The notes below the pieces were generated by a model that worked only from the letters and a program-made list of their open reading frames with translations, did not search any database and was not told the origin of the DNA. A program made the translations under genes and the position numbers. Below are positions 15,545-24,419 of a stretch of DNA of 64,000 nucleotides, piece by piece. Source of the DNA: Anaerotardibacter muris (lineage in GTDB: Bacteria; Actinomycetota; Coriobacteriia; Coriobacteriales; Eggerthellaceae); the NCBI RefSeq assembly GCF_943192915.1, contig NZ_CALPCD010000002.1, forward strand, positions 62,001-126,000. The letters are read 5' to 3'. The stretch's first letter is position 1. Each line of letters starts with the position of its first letter.

Positions 15545-18309
15545 TGACGCGTCGCAATATCGAACTTGCGCTGCTGTGCATCGCCGCACCGCTCGCCATC
15601 TTGCTCTTCGCCATGATCGCCCTGAACCAGGGTGAAGAGCTTGGTTGGGCAAGTTTGGGTGTGCCGGTCGGCATCTTCGCGTCATTCATCGTTGCTCATC
15701 TGGCCATTCGCAAGTTCGCGCCAGGCGCAGATCCAGCGATCCTACCCATCAGCTTCGCGCTTTCCAGTATCGGCATCGCATTCGTTACGCGCTTAGCCCC
15801 CGACCTGGCTATCAGGCAGGTAGGCTGGCTCTTCTTGGGTATCGTGTTCATGGTGTTGGTCATCGTGTTCATGCGCAACATGGATCGTACGGCCAACTAT
15901 AAATATACCTTGATGATCATCGGTCTTATCCTACTGCTCTCGCCGCTCTTGCCTGGCATCGGCCGCGAGATCTACGGCAGTAAGATCTGGCTTTCCATCG
16001 GCGGCTTCTCATTTCAACCTGGCGAGATCGCGAAGATATTCATCGTCTTGTTCTTGGCAGCCTACCTGGCCCAGAACCGCGAGATGCTCTCGGTGTTCAC
16101 CCACAAGATCGGTCCCTTCAAGTTCCCCGACCTGCCCACTATCCTGCCGCTTCTTATCATGTGGCTCATCTCCATGGCCATCGTCGTGTTCGAAAAGGAC
16201 TTGGGCTCAGCGCTCATCGTCTACTTCGTCTTCTTGACCATGCTCTATGTAGCTTCTGGCAAGAAGTTCTACCTGATAGTAGGCTTGGTCACCATCGCTA
16301 TTGGCGCAGTGATCCTGTTCTTGTTCTTCAGCCACGTGCAGGTACGCGTGGACACCTGGCTCGACCCCTTCGCCGATCCTACCGACACAGGGTATCAGCT
16401 GGTCCAATCCATCTTCTCCATGGCTGATGGCGGTCTGTTCGGTGTTGGCATTGGCAGCGGCCTTGCCGACAACATCCCCATCGTCGAATCCGACTTCATC
16501 TTCGCGGCCATCGCCGAAGAGACTGGTCTTCTGGGCGCTGCGGGCGTGCTGCTGCTCTATCTGTGCTTCGCGATCCGTGGCCTGGTCACAGCGGCGCGCG
16601 CGAAGTCGGATGTAAGTTCGTTCATTGCAGTTGGCCTAACCGCCACTATCGTGTTGCAGGCCTTCATCATCGTTGGCGGCGTTACGCGCCTCATCCCGCT
16701 CACGGGTCTTACGTTGCCCTTCGTGAGCCAAGGTGGCTCTTCCCTGCTGGCAAGCTTCATTGCTGTGGGCTTCCTGCTGAAATGCGGCGACCAGTCCACT
16801 GGTCTGAACTCCGAGATAGCCCAGGGCACGGGCGGGATCCCCTCTGAGGGTGTGCTCGGCCGCGTTTCGCTTGGCAAGCGCATCACCAACACCATGATCG
16901 CTTTCTCGGTCATGTTCGCGCTGCTGGTGGCCAACCTCACCATGATCATGGTAGTGCAGGCCGATGAATACAAGAACATGCCCATCAACAACCATACCTT
17001 GGTGAAAGAATCGAAGACCGAACGTGGCACCATCTCTACCTACGACAATGTGGTGCTCGCTCAGAGCATCGAGCAACCCGATGGCACCTACAAACGCGTT
17101 TACCCCGCTGGCACGCTTGCTGCTCATATCGTTGGCTATGCTTCTGAGAAATACGGCACGGCTGGCATCGAATCGAGCTACAACGACACCCTGAAAGGCG
17201 AGCGCAATTATGCATCTTGGACCGATGTACTGAACGCCACCACGGGCAACAATGCGGCGGGCAACGATGTGAAGCTCACCATCAATTCAACGATCCAAAA
17301 GGCCGCACAAGAAGCACTCGAGGGCTTTTCGGGCGCGTGCGTGGTGATCGACCCGAAGACTGGAGCCGTACTGGCGCTGGCTTCTTCGCCCACCTATAAC
17401 GCAGGCGACATCGAAGAGCTGCTGCAGAACAGCTCGAATGCAGCGGATTCTTCAGCGCTCTACAACCGCGCCACCCAGGCGCTCTACCCGCCAGGATCCA
17501 CCTTCAAGATCGTCACTTTGACAGGCGCTCTCGAGAACAACGTGGCTACCGAATCGAGCGTTTTCTCAGCACCCAGCTCCATCGAGATCGGCAACGGTGA
17601 TATCACCAACTTCCACGATCGCAGCTATGGCGAGATCACCCTAGCGCGCGCTACCGAGCTTTCCGCGAACACGGTGTATGCCCAGGTCGGTGAACGTATG
17701 GGTTCGAAGATGCTCGTTGAGGCGGCGCACGATTTCGGCTTCAACCAAGACGTTAAATTCGACCTTCCGCTCGTTGAATCGCTCATGCCCAACCCCGATG
17801 AGATGACCACCTGGGAAACCGCTTGGGCTGCTGCTGGCGAACCGGTCGGTGAACACGAAAGCCCCGCTGGTCCGCAAACCTCAGTGCTCGAGATGGCCAT
17901 GGTCGGTTGCGCCATCACCAATAATGGCGTGATCCAGAAGCCTTACCTGGTGGATAGCATCTATAACGCTGAAGGCAAGTGCAGCTTCACCGCTCAACCC
18001 TCCACACTCATGACGGCAACGAATTCCGCGATCGCTAATCGCGTCAAGACCATCCTCGAAGGTGTGGTCGCATCGGGTACGGGCACTGCAGCCGCCGTCC
18101 CTGGTGTCACCATCGCAGGCAAGACTGGTACCGCAGAAACAGGCAAGGCGATCGACGACAGCTGGTTCGTGGGCATGGGCCCCTCGAATAATTGCAACGT
18201 AGTGGTGGCTATCGTGCTGGAGGAAGGCGCCGATCTTCCTGGCGGTGCCGCATCGCGTGCCCGTGGCGTGCTCCAAGCTGCCCTTCAAGTACAAGGTGTC
18301 ATCAAATGA
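15544..18309 (+). CDS. SEDS glycosyltransferase (RodA/FtsW) fused to a class B penicillin-binding protein
   Basis: 921 residues. Residues 1 to about 430 are a polytopic SEDS domain, the lipid II polymerase of the FtsW/RodA family; the region with FEKDLGSALIVYF and the later SQGGSSLL are SEDS hallmarks. A further membrane helix at about 449-471 starts the PBP part. The transpeptidase motifs are S652TFK655, S707AN and K860TG. In Mycobacterium rodA and pbpA are adjacent separate genes in this position; here they form one reading frame, so polymerase and crosslinking enzyme are covalently tied. No frameshift is evident. Confidence 0.93.
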   Translation: MTRRNIELALLCIAAPLAILLFAMIALNQGEELGWASLGVPVGIFASFIVAHLAIRKFAPGADPAILPISFALSSIGIAFVTRLAPDLAIRQVGWLFLGIVFMVLVIVFMRNMDRTANYKYTLMIIGLILLLSPLLPGIGREIYGSKIWLSIGGFSFQPGEIAKIFIVLFLAAYLAQNREMLSVFTHKIGPFKFPDLPTILPLLIMWLISMAIVVFEKDLGSALIVYFVFLTMLYVASGKKFYLIVGLVTIAIGAVILFLFFSHVQVRVDTWLDPFADPTDTGYQLVQSIFSMADGGLFGVGIGSGLADNIPIVESDFIFAAIAEETGLLGAAGVLLLYLCFAIRGLVTAARAKSDVSSFIAVGLTATIVLQAFIIVGGVTRLIPLTGLTLPFVSQGGSSLLASFIAVGFLLKCGDQSTGLNSEIAQGTGGIPSEGVLGRVSLGKRITNTMIAFSVMFALLVANLTMIMVVQADEYKNMPINNHTLVKESKTERGTISTYDNVVLAQSIEQPDGTYKRVYPAGTLAAHIVGYASEKYGTAGIESSYNDTLKGERNYASWTDVLNATTGNNAAGNDVKLTINSTIQKAAQEALEGFSGACVVIDPKTGAVLALASSPTYNAGDIEELLQNSSNAADSSALYNRATQALYPPGSTFKIVTLTGALENNVATESSVFSAPSSIEIGNGDITNFHDRSYGEITLARATELSANTVYAQVGERMGSKMLVEAAHDFGFNQDVKFDLPLVESLMPNPDEMTTWETAWAAAGEPVGEHESPAGPQTSVLEMAMVGCAITNNGVIQKPYLVDSIYNAEGKCSFTAQPSTLMTATNSAIANRVKTILEGVVASGTGTAAAVPGVTIAGKTGTAETGKAIDDSWFVGMGPSNNCNVVVAIVLEEGADLPGGAASRARGVLQAALQVQGVIK

Positions 18310-18391
18310 TCACTAAACCGCACGAATATGATGGTATGCTAGTAAGATACATATTTCTTGCTAGTACATGGGTTCCAAAAGGAGATTAAAC

Positions 18392-20290
18392 GTGGCCGGA
18401 AGCATGATTGGCAAAACTCTGAACGACCGCTATCAGCTCACTGAACGCGTGGGCATCGGCGGCATGGCTGAAGTGTACCGCGCTCACGATGCAGTGCTCG
18501 ATCGCGTGGTAGCCGTGAAGGTCATGTTGCCGCAATATGCAGCGGATCAGACATTCCAGCAGCGGTTCCGTCAAGAAGCCGCATCAGCAGCAAAATTGCA
18601 AAGCCCCTACATCGTTAGCATCTACGACTGGGGTCTGGATGCAGATGATGAGACCTACTACATCGTCATGGAGTTCCTCAAGGGAACCGACCTGAAGACC
18701 GCCATCAAGGAACGCGGCGCCATCAATCAGCGCAAAGCGGCCGAGATCGGATCACAAGTTGCCCAGGCACTCCAAGTTGCGCACGACGGTGGCATCATCC
18801 ACCGCGACGTGAAACCGCAGAACATCATGATCCAGCCCGATGGCAACATCAAGGTGATGGACTTCGGCATCGCGCGCGCAGGCGATGCAGGCCTTTCTCA
18901 GACCGCAACCGTGCTGGGAACCGCCCACTATATCTCCCCTGAACAGGCACAAGGCAAAGAGCTCACGGGCTTGAGCGACGTTTACTCCCTTGGCATCGTG
19001 CTCTACGAAGCCACCACGGGCCGCTTGCCCTTCGAGGGCAATGACTCGGTCAGCGTGGCCGTGAAGCAAGTCAACGAGATGCCACCCGCACCACGTTCGA
19101 TCAATCCAGATATCGACCCTGTGCTCGAAGCCATCATCATGAAGGCCATTGCCAAAGACCCAGCAGAGCGCTTCGACAGCGCTCAGGCCATGCGCCAAGC
19201 ATTGAACGACTTCCTTGCGGGCCGCCCTGTTCCTGGACTTGGCGTGAACAGCGATAAGACTCAGGTCATCGCTGGAAGCATCCCACCGATGAACGGTACG
19301 GTTGCTATGCCTCGCACCGAATCGAGCGCACAAGCGCTCGGCCAGACCACGGCCTATCGCAACAACACCACTCCCCCGAAGCAACCGCCGAAGAGCTCTA
19401 AGAATAAAGTGATCATCGGCGTTGTGATCGCAGCGATCGTTGCGATCATCATCGGCGTTCTCGCCTTCGCGCTTGGCGGCAATGAAGAACGTCAGATCGT
19501 TCCCGATGTGACCAACATGTCCGTTGGCGAAGCGAAGACCGCACTCGAAGATGCCGGTTTCAAGATTGGTGCCGAAAATCAGGTCTTCAGCTCGACCATC
19601 GACGAAGGCCTGGTAGTGAGCACGAACCCGCCAGGCGGCCAGGAGGCCGCGAAGGGCACGCGCATCGACCTGAATATCTCCAAGGGCACCGAGCAAGTTC
19701 AGGTCCCCGATCTTAAGGGTCAGACCAAAGATGAAGCTCTGCGCACGCTTTCCACCTATGGATTGAATGGCCAAGAAGGCGAAGCGGTCTTTTCGGATAA
19801 CGTGAAGGAAGACTGCGTCGCCGAACAGGAACAGCCTTCTGGCAGCATGCTGAACAAGGGTGATACGGTGGTATTCCACCTGTCCAAGGGTGCCGAGAAC
19901 ATCGATGTTCCGAACGTAGTGGGTGCCAGTGCATCGAACGCTGAATCATCGCTGAAGAGCGCCGGTTTCCAGGTGAAGACGAGCTATCGCTACAGCAGCG
20001 ATGTTTCGGAAGGACGCGTCATCTCGCAAGACCCTTCGGGCAAGGCTGCGAAAGGCTCGACCATCACCATCTATGTCTCCAATGGTCCCGAAGAAGCAAC
20101 CGTACCGAATGTGGTCGATAAATCAGAAGCCGATGCTCGATCCGCGCTCGATGCAGCAGGTTTCAACGTCACCATCCGCACCTCACATAGCGCTGAAGTT
20201 GCAAAAGGCCTTGTCATCTCACAGGATAAGCTTGGTAAAGCAGAGAAAGGAACCACCGTTACCATCGTGGTCTCCAGTGGTCCTGCGTAA
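18392..20290 (+). CDS. pknB: Ser/Thr protein kinase PknB with four PASTA domains
   Basis: 632 residues. The N-terminal kinase has the glycine loop GIGGMAEVYRA, the catalytic Lys in VAVKVM, HRDVKPQN and DFGIAR. A linker rich in Thr/Pro, then a membrane helix (VIIGVVIAAIVAIIIGVLAFAL), then four PASTA repeats that bind muropeptides or lipid II outside the cell. GTG at 18392 is chosen for its AAAGGAG site. It is the last gene of the operon and the only kinase here: the pknA gene of other Actinobacteria is absent from the cluster. Confidence 0.95.
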   Translation: MAGSMIGKTLNDRYQLTERVGIGGMAEVYRAHDAVLDRVVAVKVMLPQYAADQTFQQRFRQEAASAAKLQSPYIVSIYDWGLDADDETYYIVMEFLKGTDLKTAIKERGAINQRKAAEIGSQVAQALQVAHDGGIIHRDVKPQNIMIQPDGNIKVMDFGIARAGDAGLSQTATVLGTAHYISPEQAQGKELTGLSDVYSLGIVLYEATTGRLPFEGNDSVSVAVKQVNEMPPAPRSINPDIDPVLEAIIMKAIAKDPAERFDSAQAMRQALNDFLAGRPVPGLGVNSDKTQVIAGSIPPMNGTVAMPRTESSAQALGQTTAYRNNTTPPKQPPKSSKNKVIIGVVIAAIVAIIIGVLAFALGGNEERQIVPDVTNMSVGEAKTALEDAGFKIGAENQVFSSTIDEGLVVSTNPPGGQEAAKGTRIDLNISKGTEQVQVPDLKGQTKDEALRTLSTYGLNGQEGEAVFSDNVKEDCVAEQEQPSGSMLNKGDTVVFHLSKGAENIDVPNVVGASASNAESSLKSAGFQVKTSYRYSSDVSEGRVISQDPSGKAAKGSTITIYVSNGPEEATVPNVVDKSEADARSALDAAGFNVTIRTSHSAEVAKGLVISQDKLGKAEKGTTVTIVVSSGPA

Positions 20291-20382
20291 GCCATTCCCC
20301 TTGCCCACCGAATGGGCAACCCACGCGAGCCGCTCATATTCACCTTGGGCTTCGTGATAGAATGGCAACCACTATTCCATCT

Positions 20383-20458
20383 GTCCCCGTAGCTCAGTGG
20401 ATAGAGCGTCGGTTTCCTAAACCGTGCGTCGGAGGTTCGAATCCTCTCGGGGACGCCA
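20383..20458 (+). tRNA. tRNA-Arg (anticodon CCT)
   Basis: 76 nt with encoded CCA. Acceptor GTCCCCG/CGGGGAC; anticodon loop TTCCTAA gives CCT; T-arm GGAGGTTCGAATCCTCT. The outermost anticodon-stem pair is T-T, a minor deviation. Confidence 0.95.
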
Positions 20459-20466
20459 ATCATCCA

Positions 20467-20494
20467 AGCGGCAGCCGCTCAGCTGCCGCTTTTT
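20467..20494 (+). terminator. Intrinsic terminator after tRNA-Arg
   Basis: Stem AGCGGCAG/CTGCCGCT followed by TTTT. It isolates the tRNA from the FMN riboswitch that begins about 50 bases further on. Confidence 0.85.
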
Positions 20495-20541
20495 CATTGT
20501 GCTGTTGCGCGCACCAAAGGGCACTGTTAGCATTTGTGTTG

Positions 20542-20695
20542 CTGTTTCAGGGCGAGGTGAAATTCCTCACTGGCGGTAATGGGTGATCGAGAGCGAATGG
20601 CTCCGCCCAGAGCCCGCGACCCCTTGGCACACATGCCAAGGGTTGATCTAGTAAGATTCTAGAGCCAACGGTGATAGTCCGGATAGAAGAGACAG
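20542..20695 (+). promoter_or_regulatory. FMN riboswitch (RFN element) with aptamer reaching the ribosome-binding site
   Basis: The conserved FMN aptamer segments are in order: GGGCGAGGTGAAATTCCTCA, CTGGCGGTAATGGG, AGAGCCCGCGAC, GATCTAGTAAGATTCTAGAG, CCAACGGTGATAGTCCGGAT. The closing stem P1 can form from CTGTTTC (20542-20548) and GAGACAG (20689-20695, one G-T pair). The Shine-Dalgarno AGGAGG of ribU is at 20694-20699, so P1 uses its first two bases. FMN binding should therefore hinder ribosome entry directly, shutting down riboflavin uptake; no separate terminator hairpin is seen. Confidence 0.95.
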
Positions 20696-20706
20696 GAGGC
20701 CCCTTG

Positions 20707-21297
20707 ATGTCTGCGAACGCAGCGAAACAACCATCTAACAACACGAACATCTGGAGCACACGACAGCTCGTCACCATGGCACTCATGGTCGCCATCGGTG
20801 TGATCTTGTCATTCATCGAGTTCCCGCTCCTGCCAGGCGTCACGTGGCTGAAGTTCGACGCATCCAACATGCCCGCCATGGTGGCTGGCTTTGCCTACGG
20901 TCCTGGTGGTGGTATTGCGGTGGGCGTCCTCACTGCTATCCTGCACGGCCTCTTGATGGCTGACTTCAGCGGTGCTGTGATGAACATCATCGTCGTGGTG
21001 TTCTATGTTCTGCCAGCGGCGCTCATCTATAAGTACAAGCATACCTTCGTGGGCGCTATCATCGCGCTAGTCGTGGGTACCATCTTCGCTGTTGCAGGCT
21101 CTATTGTGGGCAACCTCATCATCACCCCTGGTTGGCTGGGCGTACCCGTCGATGCGGTCATCGCCATGATCTGGCCCGTCTTGGTACCGTTCAACCTTAT
21201 CAAGGGCATCATCAACTCAGTGCTCACGCTGATCATCTACAAGTCCATCTCGAACCTCATCACGCCTAAGAAGGACCAGAAGAAAGGTCGCGCGTAG
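20707..21297 (+). CDS. ribU: Riboflavin ECF transporter S component RibU
   Basis: 196 residues, about six membrane helices. The substrate-specific subunit of an energy-coupling factor transporter; the RibU signature LSFIEFPLLPGVTWLKFDASNMPAM lies in the first third and forms the flavin-binding region. The upstream FMN riboswitch independently supports riboflavin as substrate. ATG at 20707 follows AGGAGG by seven bases. It directly abuts the first ECF ATPase gene. Confidence 0.95.
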   Translation: MSANAAKQPSNNTNIWSTRQLVTMALMVAIGVILSFIEFPLLPGVTWLKFDASNMPAMVAGFAYGPGGGIAVGVLTAILHGLLMADFSGAVMNIIVVVFYVLPAALIYKYKHTFVGAIIALVVGTIFAVAGSIVGNLIITPGWLGVPVDAVIAMIWPVLVPFNLIKGIINSVLTLIIYKSISNLITPKKDQKKGRA

Positions 21298-22122
21298 ATG
21301 ATCTCGTTCGAGAACGTCACCTTCACCTACACCGATGAAGAGCACAACGTCCTTGAGGATATCTCTGTTGAGATCCCTCAAGGACAGTTCGTGTGCGTGC
21401 TCGGCGCGAATGGCTCGGGCAAATCAACGTTCTCGAAGCTGATCAATGCGCTCTTGCTTCCCGATTCTGGCACCGTCATGGTCGATGGGCTTGAAACTTC
21501 CAACAGCGAGAATACCTTCGCCATCCGCTCACGTGCGGGTTCCGTGTTCCAGAATCCTGACGACCAGATCGTGGCCAGCCTTGTAGAGAACGATGTAGCA
21601 TTTGGGCCCGAGAACCTGGGTATCCCTAACCCTGAGCTGCGACAGCGCGTTGAGAACGCGCTCGCCCAAGTTGGCCTGACCGGCTTCGAGAAACGAGAGA
21701 CCACCGCCCTTTCTGGCGGACAGAAACAACGCGTGGCTATCGCAGGCGTCCTAGCCATGGAGCCGCAGATCCTCATCTTCGACGAAGCATCGGCGATGCT
21801 CGATGTGCGCGGCCGTCGCGGCCTGATGCGTGTGTGCAAGGAACTGAACGCTCAGGGCATGACCGTGGTCATGATCACCCACTACATGGAAGAAGCCGCG
21901 GAAGCTGACCGCGTACTGGTGCTGCGCGAAGGCTCGATCGTGCTCGATGGCACGCCTGAAGAAGTGCTCACCCAAGATGCGGTACTGCGCGAGCTCAACC
22001 TTGATGTTCCCTTCGCAACTCACCTGTCACGTCTGCTCCAGGACCGCGGCGTCGATATTCCCACCTATGTTGACCAAGATTCCCTGAAGGAGGCGCTATG
22101 GCACTGGTATTCGACCACGTAA
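21298..22122 (+). CDS. ecfA1: ECF transporter ATPase EcfA1
   Basis: 274 residues. Walker A GANGSGKST, Q-loop VFQNPDDQIVAS (the Q-helix segment typical of ECF ATPases), signature LSGGQKQRVAIAGVLA, Walker B ILIFDEASAML, His switch in MITHYMEEA. Note the Walker B segment: the residue after Glu is Ala (DEASAMLD) rather than Pro, common in EcfA1. Pairs with EcfA2 under EcfT to drive vitamin uptake. It starts one base after the ribU stop and overlaps ecfA2 by 25 bases. Confidence 0.94.
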   Translation: MISFENVTFTYTDEEHNVLEDISVEIPQGQFVCVLGANGSGKSTFSKLINALLLPDSGTVMVDGLETSNSENTFAIRSRAGSVFQNPDDQIVASLVENDVAFGPENLGIPNPELRQRVENALAQVGLTGFEKRETTALSGGQKQRVAIAGVLAMEPQILIFDEASAMLDVRGRRGLMRVCKELNAQGMTVVMITHYMEEAAEADRVLVLREGSIVLDGTPEEVLTQDAVLRELNLDVPFATHLSRLLQDRGVDIPTYVDQDSLKEALWHWYSTT

Positions 22123-22967
22123 GCTACACCTATGCGCCCCTGACCAAACGCCAGATAAAGGAAGGTCAAGAGCAGCTTTGGGCGCTCGAAGATATTTCCT
22201 TTGAGATCGAGGACGGCGAATTCCTTGCTATCGCAGGGCACACAGGCTCGGGCAAATCGACCCTGGTCCTGCATCTTAATGGCGTGATGAACCCCACCAA
22301 GGGAAAGGTCCTTTGGAACGGACAAGACCTGGCCGACAAGAAGGTTGCCGACCAAGCACGCGGCGATATCGGCGTGGTGTTCCAATACCCCGAACATCAG
22401 CTCTTCGCTGCCACGGTCTACGAAGATATAGCATTCGGTCCGCGCAACTTAGGGCTTTCTGCCGATGAAGTGGAAGAGCGCGTGAAAGAGGGTCTTGAGC
22501 TGGTCGAGCTTGACTACGATGTCTTCAAGGACCGATCACCCTTCGAACTTTCAGGAGGTCAGCAACGTCGTGTGGCGTTCGCTGGCGTACTGGCCATGCG
22601 TCCCACCACGCTCGTGCTCGATGAGCCCGTAGCGGGCCTCGACCCTGCCTCACGCAACGATTTTCTTGACCTTATCAATAAGCTTCATGAACGAGGCATC
22701 ACCATCGTGATGGTCTCGCACAACATGAACGATATCGCACGATTAGCTGATCGCGTATTGGTGCTCAACGGCGGCAAGATCGCTGGGTTCGGCACGCCTG
22801 AAGAGGTGTTCTCGCATGCTGCTAAGCTGCGCGAGATCGGTCTGGGCGTGCCTGATGCGCAACTCATGGCCAACGAACTACGCGAAATGGGCCTACCGCT
22901 CGAAGAGAGGCTCTATTCCCCTGAACGCCTGGCGAACGCCGTCGCTGCGCTACTCGAAGGCAGGTAA
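22098..22967 (+). CDS. ecfA2: ECF transporter ATPase EcfA2
   Basis: 289 residues. Walker A GHTGSGKST, Q-loop VFQYPEHQLFAATV, signature LSGGQQRRVAFAGVLA, Walker B LVLDEPVAGLDP, switch His in VSHNMND. The second ATPase of the ECF module. AAGGAGG lies just before the ATG, inside the 3' end of ecfA1, so the two are translationally coupled. The product forms a heterodimer with EcfA1 below the membrane subunit EcfT. Confidence 0.94.
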   Translation: MALVFDHVSYTYAPLTKRQIKEGQEQLWALEDISFEIEDGEFLAIAGHTGSGKSTLVLHLNGVMNPTKGKVLWNGQDLADKKVADQARGDIGVVFQYPEHQLFAATVYEDIAFGPRNLGLSADEVEERVKEGLELVELDYDVFKDRSPFELSGGQQRRVAFAGVLAMRPTTLVLDEPVAGLDPASRNDFLDLINKLHERGITIVMVSHNMNDIARLADRVLVLNGGKIAGFGTPEEVFSHAAKLREIGLGVPDAQLMANELREMGLPLEERLYSPERLANAVAALLEGR

Positions 22968-22970
22968 CAC

Positions 22971-23786
22971 ATGAACCTGCAAACGATCTTCGGTAGGTAT
23001 GTCTCTCGCGACTCGATCGTGCACCGCATGGACCCGCGTGCAAAGCTGCTGCTTTCCATCCTGTTCATGGTAGTGGTGTTCGTAGCTCAAAGCTATGCGG
23101 CGCTGGCAGTGGCGGCCGTGTTCACCTTCGGTATGTTCTTCTTCGCGAAGATCTCGGTCAAGCAAGCGTTCGTGAGCATCGCACCACTAGCTATCTTGGT
23201 GGTCTTCACGGGCTTGCTGAACATATTCTTCGTACAAGGTGGTCAAGTCTATTTCCAATTCGGCATCATCTGCATCAGTGAACAGGGCTTGAAGCAATGC
23301 TTGTTCATCGTCATTCGCCTGACATTGCTGCTGTTGGGAATGAGCTTGCTCACGCTCACCACCACCACGCTCAACATCACTGACGCTTTCGAGCGCCTGC
23401 TCGATCCGCTCAAGCGCATCGGTGTGCCTGCGCACGAACTTGCCACCATGATGGGCATCGCTCTGCGCTTCTTACCCCAGTTCGCCACCGAGCTGCAGAC
23501 CATCTATCGCGCGCAGATATCTCGTGGTGCGAACTTCAAGACCAATGCGCGAGGCACTTTCCAGATGATGGTCGCGCTCATCGTGCCGCTGTTCACGAGC
23601 GCGTTTCGTCATGCAGAAACGCTGTCGCTAGGCATGGATGCGCGCTGCTATCACGGCGGCGAGAACCGAACATCGTTGCGTGATCTGCACTATTCCAAGC
23701 GCGATCTGGGCGGTCTTGTCTATCTGCTCATCGCGCTCGCATGCGTGATTGCAGTGAATATCGTAATGGCTCATTTCGGCTGGTGA
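22971..23786 (+). CDS. ecfT: ECF transporter transmembrane subunit EcfT
   Basis: 271 residues, about five or six membrane helices with the N-terminal motif GRYVSRDSIVHRMDPRAKL typical of EcfT/CbiQ. The cytoplasmic coupling helices contain Ala-Arg-Gly-type motifs (RAQISRGANFKT and MDARCYHGG) that contact the ATPases. It lies three bases after ecfA2. Because the module follows the FMN riboswitch, the whole energising complex, not just RibU, should drop when FMN is plentiful unless an internal promoter exists. Confidence 0.93.
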   Translation: MNLQTIFGRYVSRDSIVHRMDPRAKLLLSILFMVVVFVAQSYAALAVAAVFTFGMFFFAKISVKQAFVSIAPLAILVVFTGLLNIFFVQGGQVYFQFGIICISEQGLKQCLFIVIRLTLLLLGMSLLTLTTTTLNITDAFERLLDPLKRIGVPAHELATMMGIALRFLPQFATELQTIYRAQISRGANFKTNARGTFQMMVALIVPLFTSAFRHAETLSLGMDARCYHGGENRTSLRDLHYSKRDLGGLVYLLIALACVIAVNIVMAHFGW

Positions 23787-23842
23787 TGAACACTCGTGAA
23801 GAATAGCGGCTTGGTGCCGCAAGGATAAGAAGGAGTATCCCC

Positions 23843-24247
23843 ATGGATGAAGTAGTAGACTATCTGACTCGCATTCCCGCATGGTTCCTTGCCACGTGCG
23901 AAGGGGATCAGCCCCACGTACGTCCTTTCAGCTTTGCCGCCGAAGACGATGGCAAGCTGTGGTTCTGCACGGCAACGAACAAGGATGTGTATCTGCAACT
24001 TGAAGCCAACCCTAAGTTTGAAGCATCTGGCTGGCAGCCAGGGCACCCCTGGATCGTAGTGACTGGCGAAGCAGACTTCGATGGCGCGCCGAGCGAAGCT
24101 GTTCGCGTTGAAGGCTACGAGCACATGACTGGCCTTGGCGAGACCTACGAAGGCCCCAACGATCCGCGCCTTACCTTCTTCTCCGTCCGCAACGGCGTTG
24201 CCAAGATCGCCGATATCGACGGCTCCGAACGCACTATTGAGCTGTAA
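23843..24247 (+). CDS. Pyridoxamine 5'-phosphate oxidase-like flavin-binding protein
   Basis: 134 residues, one FMN-binding split barrel (IPAWFLATCEGDQPHVRPFSFAAEDDGKLWFCTATNKDVY). The family includes small flavin reductases and F420/FMN-dependent oxidoreductases; the exact reaction is not predictable. AGGAG lies seven bases before the ATG. It follows ecfT by 56 bases in the same direction with a small hairpin (CGGC/GCCG near 23808-23820), so it may belong to the FMN-controlled unit, which would fit a flavin-dependent protein. Confidence 0.85.
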   Translation: MDEVVDYLTRIPAWFLATCEGDQPHVRPFSFAAEDDGKLWFCTATNKDVYLQLEANPKFEASGWQPGHPWIVVTGEADFDGAPSEAVRVEGYEHMTGLGETYEGPNDPRLTFFSVRNGVAKIADIDGSERTIEL

Positions 24248-24337
24248 AAGTCGCAAAGCGATCAAACCACCTATCATCTCAAATGGGGAGCATCATAGCT
24301 CTCCATTTCTAATTCGTTCTTCTTTTCTTGACTTTTA

Positions 24338-24389
24338 GGAAAAAAAGGAAAGAATAGGAAAAAAAGGAAAAATTGGGAAATAAAGGAAA
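24338..24389 (+). repeat. Phased GGAAA/A-tract array upstream of the AAA ATPase
   Basis: Six GGAAA motifs begin at 24338, 24347, 24357, 24366, 24376 and 24385, spaced 9-10-9-10-9 bases. The intervals are mostly A, so A-tracts recur about once per helical turn, as in intrinsically bent DNA. The array ends 31 bases before the ATPase ATG, so it may be a protein-binding array or a promoter-bending element. Confidence 0.6.
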
Positions 24390-24419
24390 ACTGCAATGGA
24401 GCAGTTCTGAGAGGTTACG

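Noticed and set aside
18752-19879. 375-codon minus-strand frame opposite pknB
   Set aside because: Antisense shadow; composition is dominated by His/Arg/Ala from the complement of the kinase sequence.
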